Source: JANPJV01 sp031425695 (lineage in GTDB: Bacteria > Pseudomonadota > Gammaproteobacteria > Xanthomonadales > SZUA-5). Taken from it: DNA of 29,152 bases. Shown piece after piece: positions 22,227-29,152 of this stretch (position 1 is its first letter; each line of letters starts with the position of its first letter). The DNA lies in assembly GCA_031425695.1 (NCBI GenBank), contig JANPJV010000104.1:1-29152 (forward strand). Reading direction: 5' to 3'. The translations under genes and the position numbers were made by a program. Below the pieces are notes generated by a model. The model was not told the DNA's origin, searched no databases, and saw nothing but the letters and a program-made list of their open reading frames with translations.

Positions 22227-23423
22227 CTAAACCCGCTCGAGCACGCCCGCAAAGCCCATGCCGGTGCCGATGCACATCGAAACCATGCCGTACTTCTGCT
22301 GGCGGCGTTTGAGGCCGTGCACGAGGGTGGCGATGCGGATCGCGCCAGTGGCGCCGAGCGGGTGGCCCAGCGCGATTGCGCCGCCCAGCGGGTTGACCTT
22401 GGACGGGTCGAGCCCGGAGTCGCGCATCACGGCGATGGCCTGCGCGGCGAAGGCCTCGTTGAGCTCGATCCAGTCGAGATCACCAACGCCGATGCCGACT
22501 TGCTTCAGTACTTTTGGAATCGCGGCCTTGGGCCCGATGCCCATGATCTCCGGCGGTACACCGGCGACCGAATAGCCGACCCAGCGCGCGAGCGGGGTGA
22601 GGCCGTAGTCCTTGATCGCCTGCTCGCTGGCGAGCAGCACCGCGCCGGCGCCGTCACTCATCTGCGAGGAATTGCCGGCAGTGACGCTGCCACCTTGCTT
22701 GAACACCGGGCGCAGCTTGGCCAGCGCCTCCGCCGTCGTGTCCTGGCGCGGGCCTTCGTCGGTATTGACCGTGCGCTGATCAGAACGCGTACCGCGGCCG
22801 GCAAGATCCGGGTAACGATCATCGATGGCGAACGGCAGGATCTCGTCGTTGAATTCCCCACCTTTGATGGCCGCGATGGCCTTCTGGTGAGATTGATAGG
22901 AGAACTGATCCTGATCTTCGCGGCTGACCTTCCACTGGTCGGCGACGTTCTCGGCAGTGATGCCCATGCCGTATGCGATGGCGACGTTCTCATCCTTGAA
23001 GATCGCCGGATTGAAGGCCGGACGCGCGCCCATCATCGGAATCATGCTCATGCTTTCGGTACCGCCGGCGAGCATGAGATCGCACTCGCCGAGGCGGATG
23101 CGATCGGCTGCGAGCGACACGGCCTGCGAGCCGGACGAGCAAAAACGATTGATCGTCATTGCCGCAATCGAATGCGGCAGGTGCGCGAGCAGCATGGCGA
23201 TGCGGGCGATGTTCATGCCCTGCTCGCCCTCTGGCATGGCGCAGCCGATGATGGCGTCATCGATGCGGCTCACATCGAGGCCGGGATTGGCGTCCACCAC
23301 GCCGCGCAGCACATGCGCGAGCAGGTCATCCGGGCGGGTATTGCGGAACATGCCCTTGGGGGCCTTGCCGACCGGCGTGCGCAAGGCGGAAACGATGTAG
23401 GCATCCTGGACTTGGCGAGACAT
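22227..23423 (-). CDS. fadA: Acetyl-CoA C-acyltransferase (3-ketoacyl-CoA thiolase)
   Basis: A 398-residue thiolase that cleaves 3-ketoacyl-CoA to acetyl-CoA and a shortened acyl-CoA, the last step of beta-oxidation. The acyl-accepting Cys95 is in NRFCSSGSQA, His354 in GHPLGATG and the second catalytic Cys384 in CIGTGMG; NEAFAAQA is also conserved. The ATG at 23423 follows a strong AGGAGA. It lies 100 bp after fadN on the same strand, with a hairpin in between, and ends at an intrinsic terminator, so the pair forms a two-gene operon. The fadN-fadA order with this bifunctional partner resembles the start of the Bacillus fadNAE operon more than E. coli fadBA, where the partner has the opposite domain order. 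Confidence 0.95.
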   Translation of the reverse strand: MSRQVQDAYIVSALRTPVGKAPKGMFRNTRPDDLLAHVLRGVVDANPGLDVSRIDDAIIGCAMPEGEQGMNIARIAMLLAHLPHSIAAMTINRFCSSGSQAVSLAADRIRLGECDLMLAGGTESMSMIPMMGARPAFNPAIFKDENVAIAYGMGITAENVADQWKVSREDQDQFSYQSHQKAIAAIKGGEFNDEILPFAIDDRYPDLAGRGTRSDQRTVNTDEGPRQDTTAEALAKLRPVFKQGGSVTAGNSSQMSDGAGAVLLASEQAIKDYGLTPLARWVGYSVAGVPPEIMGIGPKAAIPKVLKQVGIGVGDLDWIELNEAFAAQAIAVMRDSGLDPSKVNPLGGAIALGHPLGATGAIRIATLVHGLKRRQQKYGMVSMCIGTGMGFAGVLERV

Positions 23424-23477
23424 CTCGTTGGCTCTCCTGTTGCGCCGCGCATCGCGCGAGCGCTGGGTATTGGGGTT

Positions 23478-23505
23478 GCGCAGTTTTCGAAAGCGAAAAC
23501 TGCGC
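23478..23505 (-). other. Perfect hairpin between fadN and fadA
   Basis: A 12-bp perfect stem (GCGCAGTTTTCG with CGAAAACTGCGC) with a 4-nt loop lies 18 bp after the fadN stop and about 55 bp before the fadA start. No T-tract follows on the minus strand. It may be an mRNA processing or stability element setting the FadN:FadA ratio, or a leaky terminator. Confidence 0.75.
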
Positions 23506-23523
23506 CCGGCTATCGAAGGACGC

Positions 23524-25899
23524 TCAATTCCGGAGGGGCTTGCCGGTCTTCATGGTGTGGGCGATACGCGCCTGCGTCTTGCCCATCATCGCCAGCGCAA
23601 CGAAATGCTTGCGCTCGAGGTTAAGCAGCCACTCCTCGTCGACTTCCGAGCCGCGCTCGATGTCGCCGCCACAAAGTACTGCGGCAATGCGCGACGACAC
23701 TTCCAGGTCATGCTCGGAAATGAATCCGCCCGCGTGCATGTTGGTCAGCAGCGCACGAATCGTCGCGGTGCCGACATCACCCGAAACCCGGATGTTCTTC
23801 GCCGGCAGCGGTGCGCGCCAGCCACTGGTCGCCAGCGAGCGTGCCTCGTTCTTGGCGACGAACAGCAACTCATCCTTGTTCATGACGATGATGTCGGACG
23901 AGCGCAGCAGCTTGCTTTCCTTGGCCTCGTGCGCGCTGGTCGCGACCTTGGCCATGGCGATGGTCTCGAAGTACGTCTGCACCTGGCCGAAGACGTCGCC
24001 GCCGATCGCGTTCTGCGCACAGCGCAGGGCGATTTCCTTGAGTCCGCCGCCGGCCGGCAGCAGGCCGACGCCTGCTTCGACGAGGCCGATGTAGCTCTCG
24101 AGCGCGACTACCGTGCGTGCCGAGTGCATCTGGAATTCGCAGCCACCGCCGAGCGTGAGCCCGCGCACGGCCGCGATCACCGGCACGCCCGCGTACTTGA
24201 TGCGCATGCTGGTCGCCTGGAAGGTGGCGATCATCGCCTCGAACTCATCCATATTGCCAGCCGCGACGATCGGCAATGCGTTGGTGAGATCCGCACCCGC
24301 CGAAAACGGTTCGCGGGTCTGCCAGATCACCAGCGCTGAAAAGCCCTTCTCGGCCTCGTCGATGGCGCGATTGACGCCCTCGAGGACGCCGCGACCGATG
24401 GTGTTCATCTTGCTCTTGAAGCTGACGATCGCGATGTCGTCGCCCTGGTGCCAGCAGCGGACGTAATCGGTCTCGAAGATGGTTTCGCCCTGCGGGAATT
24501 CCTCGGTGTAGATCGCATCCGGGAAGTACTGGCGCGCATAGACCGGCAGGCTCGAGCGCGGCCGCAGCGCGTTGTCTTTCGGCGCGTAGGAACCGCTCTT
24601 GCCGTGCACGCCGTCATCGCCACGCACGAACACCCAGGCGGGCAGGGGTGCATCCGACATGCTCTTGCCGGCCGCGATGTCCTCGTTGATCCAGGTCGCG
24701 ACCTGGGTCCAGCCAGCCTGTTGCCAGATCTCGAACGGACCCTGGTCCCAGCCGTAACCCCAGCGGATGGCGAGATCGACATCGCGCGCGTTGTCGGCGA
24801 TGTGCTCGAGCTGGACCGCACAGTAATGGAAGAGATCGCGGAAGCACGACCACATGAACTGCGCCTGCGGATCACTCGACTCGCGCAGTGCCTTGAGCTT
24901 GGCGCCCCAGCCTTTCTGGCGCAGCGCGCCTTCGGCGTCGGCGCTGGCTTCGGCATTCGAAGGCTTGTACGACTGTGTCGCCAGGTCGAGCACTTCGATC
25001 ACGTCACCGGTCTTGCGGAAAAAGCCGGCCTTGGTCTTCTGTCCGAGGGCGCCCTTGTCGATCAAGCCCTTGAGCCAGACCGGCGCCTTGAAGTACTTGT
25101 GCCATGGATCTTCCGGCAGGGTGTCGTCCATGGTCTTGATGACGTGCGCCATGGTGTCGAGGCCGACCACGTCCGAGGTGCGGTAGGTCGCGCTCTTGGG
25201 GCGGCCGATCAGCGGACCGGTCAGCGCATCGACTTCGTCGAAACCGAGGCCGAAAGCCTGCGTGTGGTACATGGTCGCGGCGATCGAAAACACGCCGATG
25301 CGATTGCCGATGAAGTTCGGCGTGTCCTTGGCGCGGACGACGCCCTTGCCGAGCGTGCTGACGACGAAGCTCTCGAGCCCATCCATCACGGCGGGATCGG
25401 TGCTGACCGTCGGGATCAGCTCGACCAGGTACATGTAGCGCGGCGGGTTGAAGAAGTGGATCCCGACGAAGCGCGGGCGCAGATTCTCCGGCAGCGCCTC
25501 GGATAGCTTGGTGATCGACAGGCCGGACGTATTGCTCGCCAGCACCGCGCGCTCGTTGATGAACGGCGCGATCTTCGAATACAGCGAGAGCTTGATGTCC
25601 ATGCGCTCGGCGACCGCCTCGATGATGAGGTCGCAGTCGCGCAGCAATTCCAGGTGATCGTCGTAGTTGGCCGGCGTGATCTCGGCCGGCACGCCCTTGT
25701 GCCCGACTGGCGAGGGGCTGAGCTTGGCGAGACCGGCGATGGCCTTGTCCACCATTGCGTTGCGCGGACCCTCCTTGGCCGGCAGCTCGAACAACACCGC
25801 GGGAACGCCCGCGTTGACCAGGTGTGCGGCAATCTGCGCACCCATGACGCCGGCGCCCAGGACGGCCGCCTTGCGGACCAGAAGCTTGTTCTCAGCCAT
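23524..25899 (-). CDS. fadN: Bifunctional 3-hydroxyacyl-CoA dehydrogenase/enoyl-CoA hydratase
   Basis: A 791-residue enzyme with the dehydrogenase first and the hydratase last, the FadN order, opposite to E. coli FadB. The N-terminal NAD-binding motif is VLGAGVMGAQIA (13-24), followed by NTSGLSI and the dehydrogenase catalytic His in GIHFFNPP. C-terminal 3HCDH segments follow. From about 515 there is a crotonase domain with SAGADL, LGGGCEFQ and EAGVGLLPAGGG, in which both hydratase Glu residues are present. It hydrates enoyl-CoA and oxidises the 3-hydroxyacyl-CoA. The start at 25899 has GAGGT close upstream; an upstream ATG at 25977 would lie at the -35 of the candidate promoter. It is the first gene of the fadN-fadA operon. 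A dyad over its promoter suggests control by a repressor. Confidence 0.93.
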   Translation of the reverse strand: MAENKLLVRKAAVLGAGVMGAQIAAHLVNAGVPAVLFELPAKEGPRNAMVDKAIAGLAKLSPSPVGHKGVPAEITPANYDDHLELLRDCDLIIEAVAERMDIKLSLYSKIAPFINERAVLASNTSGLSITKLSEALPENLRPRFVGIHFFNPPRYMYLVELIPTVSTDPAVMDGLESFVVSTLGKGVVRAKDTPNFIGNRIGVFSIAATMYHTQAFGLGFDEVDALTGPLIGRPKSATYRTSDVVGLDTMAHVIKTMDDTLPEDPWHKYFKAPVWLKGLIDKGALGQKTKAGFFRKTGDVIEVLDLATQSYKPSNAEASADAEGALRQKGWGAKLKALRESSDPQAQFMWSCFRDLFHYCAVQLEHIADNARDVDLAIRWGYGWDQGPFEIWQQAGWTQVATWINEDIAAGKSMSDAPLPAWVFVRGDDGVHGKSGSYAPKDNALRPRSSLPVYARQYFPDAIYTEEFPQGETIFETDYVRCWHQGDDIAIVSFKSKMNTIGRGVLEGVNRAIDEAEKGFSALVIWQTREPFSAGADLTNALPIVAAGNMDEFEAMIATFQATSMRIKYAGVPVIAAVRGLTLGGGCEFQMHSARTVVALESYIGLVEAGVGLLPAGGGLKEIALRCAQNAIGGDVFGQVQTYFETIAMAKVATSAHEAKESKLLRSSDIIVMNKDELLFVAKNEARSLATSGWRAPLPAKNIRVSGDVGTATIRALLTNMHAGGFISEHDLEVSSRIAAVLCGGDIERGSEVDEEWLLNLERKHFVALAMMGKTQARIAHTMKTGKPLRN

Positions 25900-25947
25900 G
25901 CTGACCTCGGTGAGATGAAAGTGAACGGACAATAGCGCGAGCCCGGG

Positions 25948-25977
25948 ACTATACGTGCGCGTATGGAGCGGCGGCAA
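25948..25977 (-). promoter_or_regulatory. Candidate sigma-70 promoter of fadN-fadA
   Basis: On the minus strand TTGCCG (25972-25977) and TATAGT (25948-25953) are separated by 18 bp. The -10 matches the consensus at five of six positions and the -35 at four. It lies about 50 bp before the fadN ATG and right beside the family A array. Confidence 0.5.
25951..25964. promoter_or_regulatory. Possible operator dyad over the fadN promoter
   Basis: ATACG and CGTAT form a perfect inverted repeat with a 4-nt spacer. It overlaps half of the -10 hexamer and extends into the spacer, so a dimeric repressor bound here would block RNA polymerase. It does not match the fatty-acid regulator sites (FadR, PsrA) that I can recall. 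Confidence 0.4.
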
Positions 25978-25990
25978 AGAATCGGACGGG

Positions 25991-26335
25991 TTTGAAGTGC
26001 TGGGGCTCTAGGGCCCGGTGTCGGTGTCGGTTGTCGGTTTCGGAAAAGGCCATGGCTTCGCTTCCGTCCGAAACCAACACCGACAACCGAAACCGCTGAA
26101 ACATGTTTGGCGTGCTGAGGCTCTAGGGACGGGTGTCGGTGTCGGTTGTCGGTTTCGGAAAAGGCCATGGCTTCGCTTCCGTCCGAAACCGACACCGACA
26201 ACCGAAACCGCTGAAGCATGTTTGGCGTGCTGAGGCTCTAGGGCCGGGTGTCGGTGTCGGTTGTCGGTTCCGGAAAAGGCCATGGCTTCGCTTCCGTCCG
26301 AAACCGACACCGACAACCGAAACCGCTGAAACATG
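25991..26335. repeat. Family A tandem array A3: three 115-bp units
   Basis: Three contiguous units of exactly 115 bp start at 25991, 26106 and 26221. Each starts with TTTG..GTGCTG.GGCTCTAGGG. Each then has a left arm of GGTGTC/GGTTGTC/GGTTTC modules, a 24-26 nt loop containing AAAAGGCCATGGCTTCGCTTCC, and a right arm CCGAAACCGACACCGACAAC that ends CGCTGAAACATG. The units differ at only a few bases, and the first unit is the most diverged at its left edge. The array lies between the divergent fadN and ndk promoters. Open frames run through it on both strands but are low-complexity and have no gene character. It is the main content of the 619-bp gap 25900-26518. Confidence 0.95.
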
Positions 26336-26367
26336 CACGATCTGTGAACCCTGCCCACCCTGCTGCA

Positions 26368-26396
26368 TTGCGACAGCGCCAGCCCGACGCTAGACT
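26368..26396 (+). promoter_or_regulatory. Candidate sigma-70 promoter of ndk operon
   Basis: TTGCGA (26368-26373) and TAGACT (26391-26396) are separated by exactly 17 bp. Each hexamer matches the consensus at four of six positions. Transcription would start about 115 bp before ndk, just beyond the family A array. Confidence 0.45.
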
Positions 26397-26518
26397 CCAC
26401 GGCATATTCGCGGGGCAAGTCCGCGATTCTGCGGGCCTTCCCCGGTTTTCGCTGCCGACTTATCTCGGATGACGGGGGCGAGCAGATCCCTTTACTCAAT
26501 TGGAATGGAGTCCTACCC

Positions 26519-26944
26519 ATGGCGCTCGAGCGCACCCTGTCGATCATCAAACCCGATGCCGTTGCCAAGAACGTGATCGGCCAGATCTATTCCCGTTTCG
26601 AAAACGCCGGGCTCAAGGTCATTGCTGCGCGCATGCAGCAGCTGTCGCAGCGCGAAGCGGAAGGCTTCTATGCAGTGCACCGGGAACGCCCGTTTTTTGG
26701 CGACCTGGTCAAGTTCATGGTTTCCGGACCGGTCATAATCCAGGTGCTGGAAGGTGACAATGCGATCGCCAAGAACCGTGAGCTGATGGGCGCGACCGAC
26801 CCGAAGAAGGCGGCGGCGGGCACCATCCGCGCGGATTTCGCCGATTCCATCGACGCCAATTCCGTGCACGGCTCGGACGCTCCGGAGACGGCGGCCAACG
26901 AGATTGCTTATTTCTTCGCCGGCAGCGCGCTCTGCGCGCGTTGA
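26519..26944 (+). CDS. ndk: Nucleoside diphosphate kinase
   Basis: A 141-residue protein, the standard length for Ndk, which balances nucleoside triphosphate pools by phosphate transfer through a phospho-histidine. ERTLSIIKPDAV with Lys11 is at the N-terminus, FFGDLVKFMVSGP is conserved, and the active site NSVHGSD has His117. The ATG at 26519 has TGGAGT about 9 nt upstream. Its stop is followed within 25 bp by the rlmN start, and the order ndk-rlmN-pilF-rodZ is widespread in gammaproteobacteria, so it probably heads this operon. Confidence 0.97.
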   Translation: MALERTLSIIKPDAVAKNVIGQIYSRFENAGLKVIAARMQQLSQREAEGFYAVHRERPFFGDLVKFMVSGPVIIQVLEGDNAIAKNRELMGATDPKKAAAGTIRADFADSIDANSVHGSDAPETAANEIAYFFAGSALCAR

Positions 26945-26967
26945 CGAGCGCATGCCACGGAGCTGTG

Positions 26968-28086
26968 ATGGGTGAGGCTGCACCACTGGTGAATCTGCTC
27001 GATCTCGATCGCGTCGGCCTCGAAGCATTCTTCGAGGCGCTCGGCGAGAAGCGTTTTCGTGCGCACCAGTTCTTGAAGTGGGTCTATCACCACGGCGTCA
27101 CCGATTTCGCGGCGATGACGGATTTTGGCATCCGCCTGCGCACCAAGCTGGAAAGCTGTGCGCAGGTATTGATGCCGAAAGTGCTGATGCAGAAGGTGTC
27201 GGCCGATGGCACCACCAAGTGGCTGATCGGCATGCCGGGCGGCAGCGCGATCGAAACCGTCTACATCCCGGAGCCGACGCGCGGCACGCTGTGCGTGTCC
27301 TCGCAGATCGGCTGTGCGCTCAACTGCACCTTCTGCTCGACCGGTGCGCAAGGCTTCAATCGCAACCTCTCCACCGCCGAGATCATTGGCCAGGTGTGGA
27401 TCGCCGCGCAGGCGCTCGGGCATAACGCCAAGGACAACCGCCGCATCACCAACGTCGTCATGATGGGCATGGGCGAACCGCTGCTCAATTTCGATGCGGT
27501 GGTCCCGGCGATGAACCTGATGCGCGACGACTTCGCTTTCGGCCTCGCCAACAAGCGCGTGACCTTGAGCACGGCTGGCCTGGTGCCGGGCATCGACAAG
27601 CTCTCGGAAGCCTGCGACGTCAGTCTTGCGGTCAGCCTGCACGCGCCGACCGATGCCCTGCGCAGCGAGCTGGTGCCGCTCAACAAGAAGTACCCGATTG
27701 CCCAGCTGATGGCGGCCTGCCAGCGCTACTTGAAGAACCGTCCGCGCGCGTCGGTAACTTTCGAGTACACGCTGATGAAGGGTGTCAACGATCACCCCGA
27801 ACACGCTCGCCAGCTGGTCAAGCTGCTGCGCCGTCTGCCCAGCAAGCTCAACCTCATTCCGTTCAATCCGTTTCCCGGCACGAAATACGAGCGCTCGGAC
27901 GAAGCGGCCATCCGCGCCTTCCAGACGCTGGTCATGGACGCTGGCCTGATCGCGACCGTGCGCCGCACGCGGGGCGACGATATCGACGCCGCCTGCGGAC
28001 AACTGGCCGGACAGGTCGAGGATCGTACGCGTCGCAGCGGCACTATTCGCGCGCAACAGCTGGCTGCCGCCGAGGTTCACGCATGA
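26968..28086 (+). CDS. rlmN: Dual-specificity 23S rRNA/tRNA adenine-C2 methyltransferase
   Basis: A 372-residue radical-SAM enzyme that methylates C2 of A2503 in 23S rRNA and A37 in a set of tRNAs. The radical SAM cluster is CALNCTFC (Cys116, Cys120, Cys123). The two mechanistic cysteines match Cys109 (TLCVSS, seven residues before the cluster, as in E. coli Cys118) and Cys343 (ACGQLAG, as in Cys355). MMGMGEPLLN and STAGLVPGI are also conserved. The ATG at 26968 is chosen for its GGAG 5 nt upstream; a TTG at 26941 in the same frame overlaps the ndk stop but has no better signal. Its stop overlaps the pilF start by four bases (ATGA). Confidence 0.96.
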   Translation: MGEAAPLVNLLDLDRVGLEAFFEALGEKRFRAHQFLKWVYHHGVTDFAAMTDFGIRLRTKLESCAQVLMPKVLMQKVSADGTTKWLIGMPGGSAIETVYIPEPTRGTLCVSSQIGCALNCTFCSTGAQGFNRNLSTAEIIGQVWIAAQALGHNAKDNRRITNVVMMGMGEPLLNFDAVVPAMNLMRDDFAFGLANKRVTLSTAGLVPGIDKLSEACDVSLAVSLHAPTDALRSELVPLNKKYPIAQLMAACQRYLKNRPRASVTFEYTLMKGVNDHPEHARQLVKLLRRLPSKLNLIPFNPFPGTKYERSDEAAIRAFQTLVMDAGLIATVRRTRGDDIDAACGQLAGQVEDRTRRSGTIRAQQLAAAEVHA

Positions 28087-28838
28087 AGCGCCTGCTCCCA
28101 CTGATCGTGTCCGCGTTGCTGCTGGCTGCCTGTGGCGGCGCAGGCTCGGGAAGCTTCCTCGGCCAGAGCTCCGATAAAACCAAGAAGGCGGCCGAGCTGC
28201 AGGTGCAGATGGCCCAGGAATACCTGAAGAAGAACGATCTCGAGACTGCGCGTGACAAGCTGAAGCGCGCGCTGGAGCTGGATCCGTACTCCCCGCAGGC
28301 GCACACCATGTCGGGCTTCTTGAACGAAACCATCAAGGACATGGTGCTCGCCGAGCTGCACTATCGGCGCGCGGTCGAGCTACTGCCGAAAGATGGCGGC
28401 ATGAACAACAACTTCGGCAGCTTCCTGTGTCGCCAGGGGCGCTATGCCGAAGCCGACGAGATGTTCAAGCGCGCGGTCGCCGATCCGTACTACCGCACCA
28501 AGGAGGCCGCGCTGACCAATGCCGGCGTCTGTGCCAAGGATGCGGGGCAGGTCGAGCAGGCAGAGTCATATTTGCGGCAGTCGCTGGACTTCCGGCCGGA
28601 CTATGCTCCCGCGCTGTTTCCCATGTCCGCGGTGATGCATGCGCGCGGTGACAACATGCGCGCACGCGCATTTTTGCAACGATTCGAGGCTTCGCATCCG
28701 GTGTCACCCGAGTCACTGCTGCTTGGCATGAAGATCGAACAGGCGCTCGGGGACTCCCGCAGTGCCGAAGAATATCGACGGCGTCTGACGAGCTCGTTTC
28801 CGCGCTCGCCCGAGGCGCAATCCGTGGAGCAGGAGTGA
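28083..28838 (+). CDS. pilF: Type IV pilus pilotin lipoprotein PilF/PilW
   Basis: A 251-residue outer membrane lipoprotein that helps the secretin PilQ assemble during type IV pilus biogenesis. The signal peptide ends in the lipobox LAAC with Cys17, followed by a Gly/Ser tether. Residues about 38-250 are TPR repeats, e.g. AAELQVQMAQEYLKKNDLE and ALTNAGVCAKDAGQVEQAE, in the six-repeat layout of the family. It starts inside the rlmN stop (ATGA), and GAGG is upstream; its stop overlaps the next start (TGATG). The position between rlmN and rodZ is typical for this family. Confidence 0.94.
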   Translation: MKRLLPLIVSALLLAACGGAGSGSFLGQSSDKTKKAAELQVQMAQEYLKKNDLETARDKLKRALELDPYSPQAHTMSGFLNETIKDMVLAELHYRRAVELLPKDGGMNNNFGSFLCRQGRYAEADEMFKRAVADPYYRTKEAALTNAGVCAKDAGQVEQAESYLRQSLDFRPDYAPALFPMSAVMHARGDNMRARAFLQRFEASHPVSPESLLLGMKIEQALGDSRSAEEYRRRLTSSFPRSPEAQSVEQE

Positions 28839-29152
28839 TGCAGGAGCAAGTTATGGACGCGGCGCAGGGTTCGCGCGAGACCCCGACCCTCGACCTCGTC
28901 GAGCTCGGCCGTCGGCTGGTCGAGGCGCGCAAAGCGCGCGAGCTTGCCGTCGATGACATCGCGCAACGGCTGCACCTGCCGACCGCGACCATCCATGATC
29001 TGGAGGCCGGCCGCGCCACGCGCATCGGAACACCGGTCTACCTCAAGGGTTTCCTGCGCAGTTATCTCAAGCTGCTGGCGCTGCCGGAGATCTGGGCCGA
29101 GCAGGCGCTGAGCAGCAGTGGTGCCGGCGACGCACCCGTCGTGCGCCCGGCC
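28838..29152 (+). CDS. rodZ: RodZ cytoskeletal protein, N-terminal part (runs off window)
   Basis: Only the first 105 codons are present and the frame is open to the window end. The visible part is the cytoplasmic helix-turn-helix domain that binds MreB: LGRRLVEARKARELAVDDIA, then LHLPTATIHDLEAGR and YLKGFLRSYLKLL, the usual RodZ signature. The membrane helix and periplasmic DUF4115 domain would lie outside. Two ATGs compete: 28838, overlapping the pilF stop, and 28853 in the same frame with AGGAG at normal distance. Both give plausible proteins. I list the longer one. Downstream, ispG would be expected from conserved order. Confidence 0.9.
   Translation, partial: MQEQVMDAAQGSRETPTLDLVELGRRLVEARKARELAVDDIAQRLHLPTATIHDLEAGRATRIGTPVYLKGFLRSYLKLLALPEIWAEQALSSSGAGDAPVVRPA

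Noticed and set aside
26008..26568. Open frames through the 3 x 115 bp array on both strands, with repeated PKPTTDTDT-like peptides.
   Set aside because: The 115-bp unit is not a multiple of three, frames arise from the simple module composition in several registers, and no ribosome site or family similarity supports coding.
1..29152. tRNA, rRNA or known riboswitch genes in the gaps.
   Set aside because: I saw no cloverleaf with a GGTTCGA-type arm and CCA end, no rRNA sequence and no recognisable riboswitch core. The gaps are accounted for mainly by the inverted repeats.

Overview
The window is GC-rich DNA from a gammaproteobacterium, most likely of the Xanthomonadales/Lysobacterales (Lysobacter-, Dokdonella- or Rhodanobacter-like). 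This is inferred from gene content and order: a lone rnfB beside metG and mrp, the ndk-rlmN-pilF-rodZ run, secreted S9 peptidases, and cphA beside a Mur-ligase paralogue. I found no rRNA, tRNA, CRISPR array, transposase or phage gene. All protein calls rest on motifs read by eye.

Layout. Positions 223-8845 are all on the minus strand: cnoX-like thioredoxin-TPR protein, an uncharacterised lipoprotein, a yggT-proC pair, glutaryl-CoA dehydrogenase (gcdH), an orphan soluble RnfB and methionyl-tRNA synthetase (metG). mrp/apbC diverges from metG at 9024 and is followed by two tandem secreted S9 (prolyl-oligopeptidase family) peptidases (10430-14539). From 14810 to 25899 the minus strand carries a stand-alone Mur-ligase-like protein, cyanophycin synthetase (cphA), aat overlapping an FHA/SpoIIE-type phosphatase gene, and a beta-oxidation pair (thiolase fadA, bifunctional fadN). 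From 26519 the plus strand holds ndk, rlmN, pilF and the 5' end of rodZ, with overlapping stop and start codons in the last three.

Functional themes. The window covers fatty acid and lysine/tryptophan catabolism (fadN-fadA, gcdH), storage of Asp/Arg as cyanophycin (cphA plus its paralogue), proline synthesis (proC), translation and protein turnover (metG, rlmN, aat, S9 peptidases), Fe-S handling (mrp, rnfB) and cell envelope functions (pilF, rodZ, yggT).

The most unusual property is between the genes. Nearly every gap of more than about 140 bp is occupied by a long imperfect inverted repeat. At least three dispersed families (called A, B and C here) each recur at three sites, and there are further single-copy elements (D, E, F). 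Family A also forms an exact 3 x 115 bp tandem array in front of ndk. F is an inverted repeat enclosing five 27-bp tandem units. These look like REP/MITE-like non-autonomous elements or structured RNA modules. No matching transposase is present, and I could not search for known relatives.
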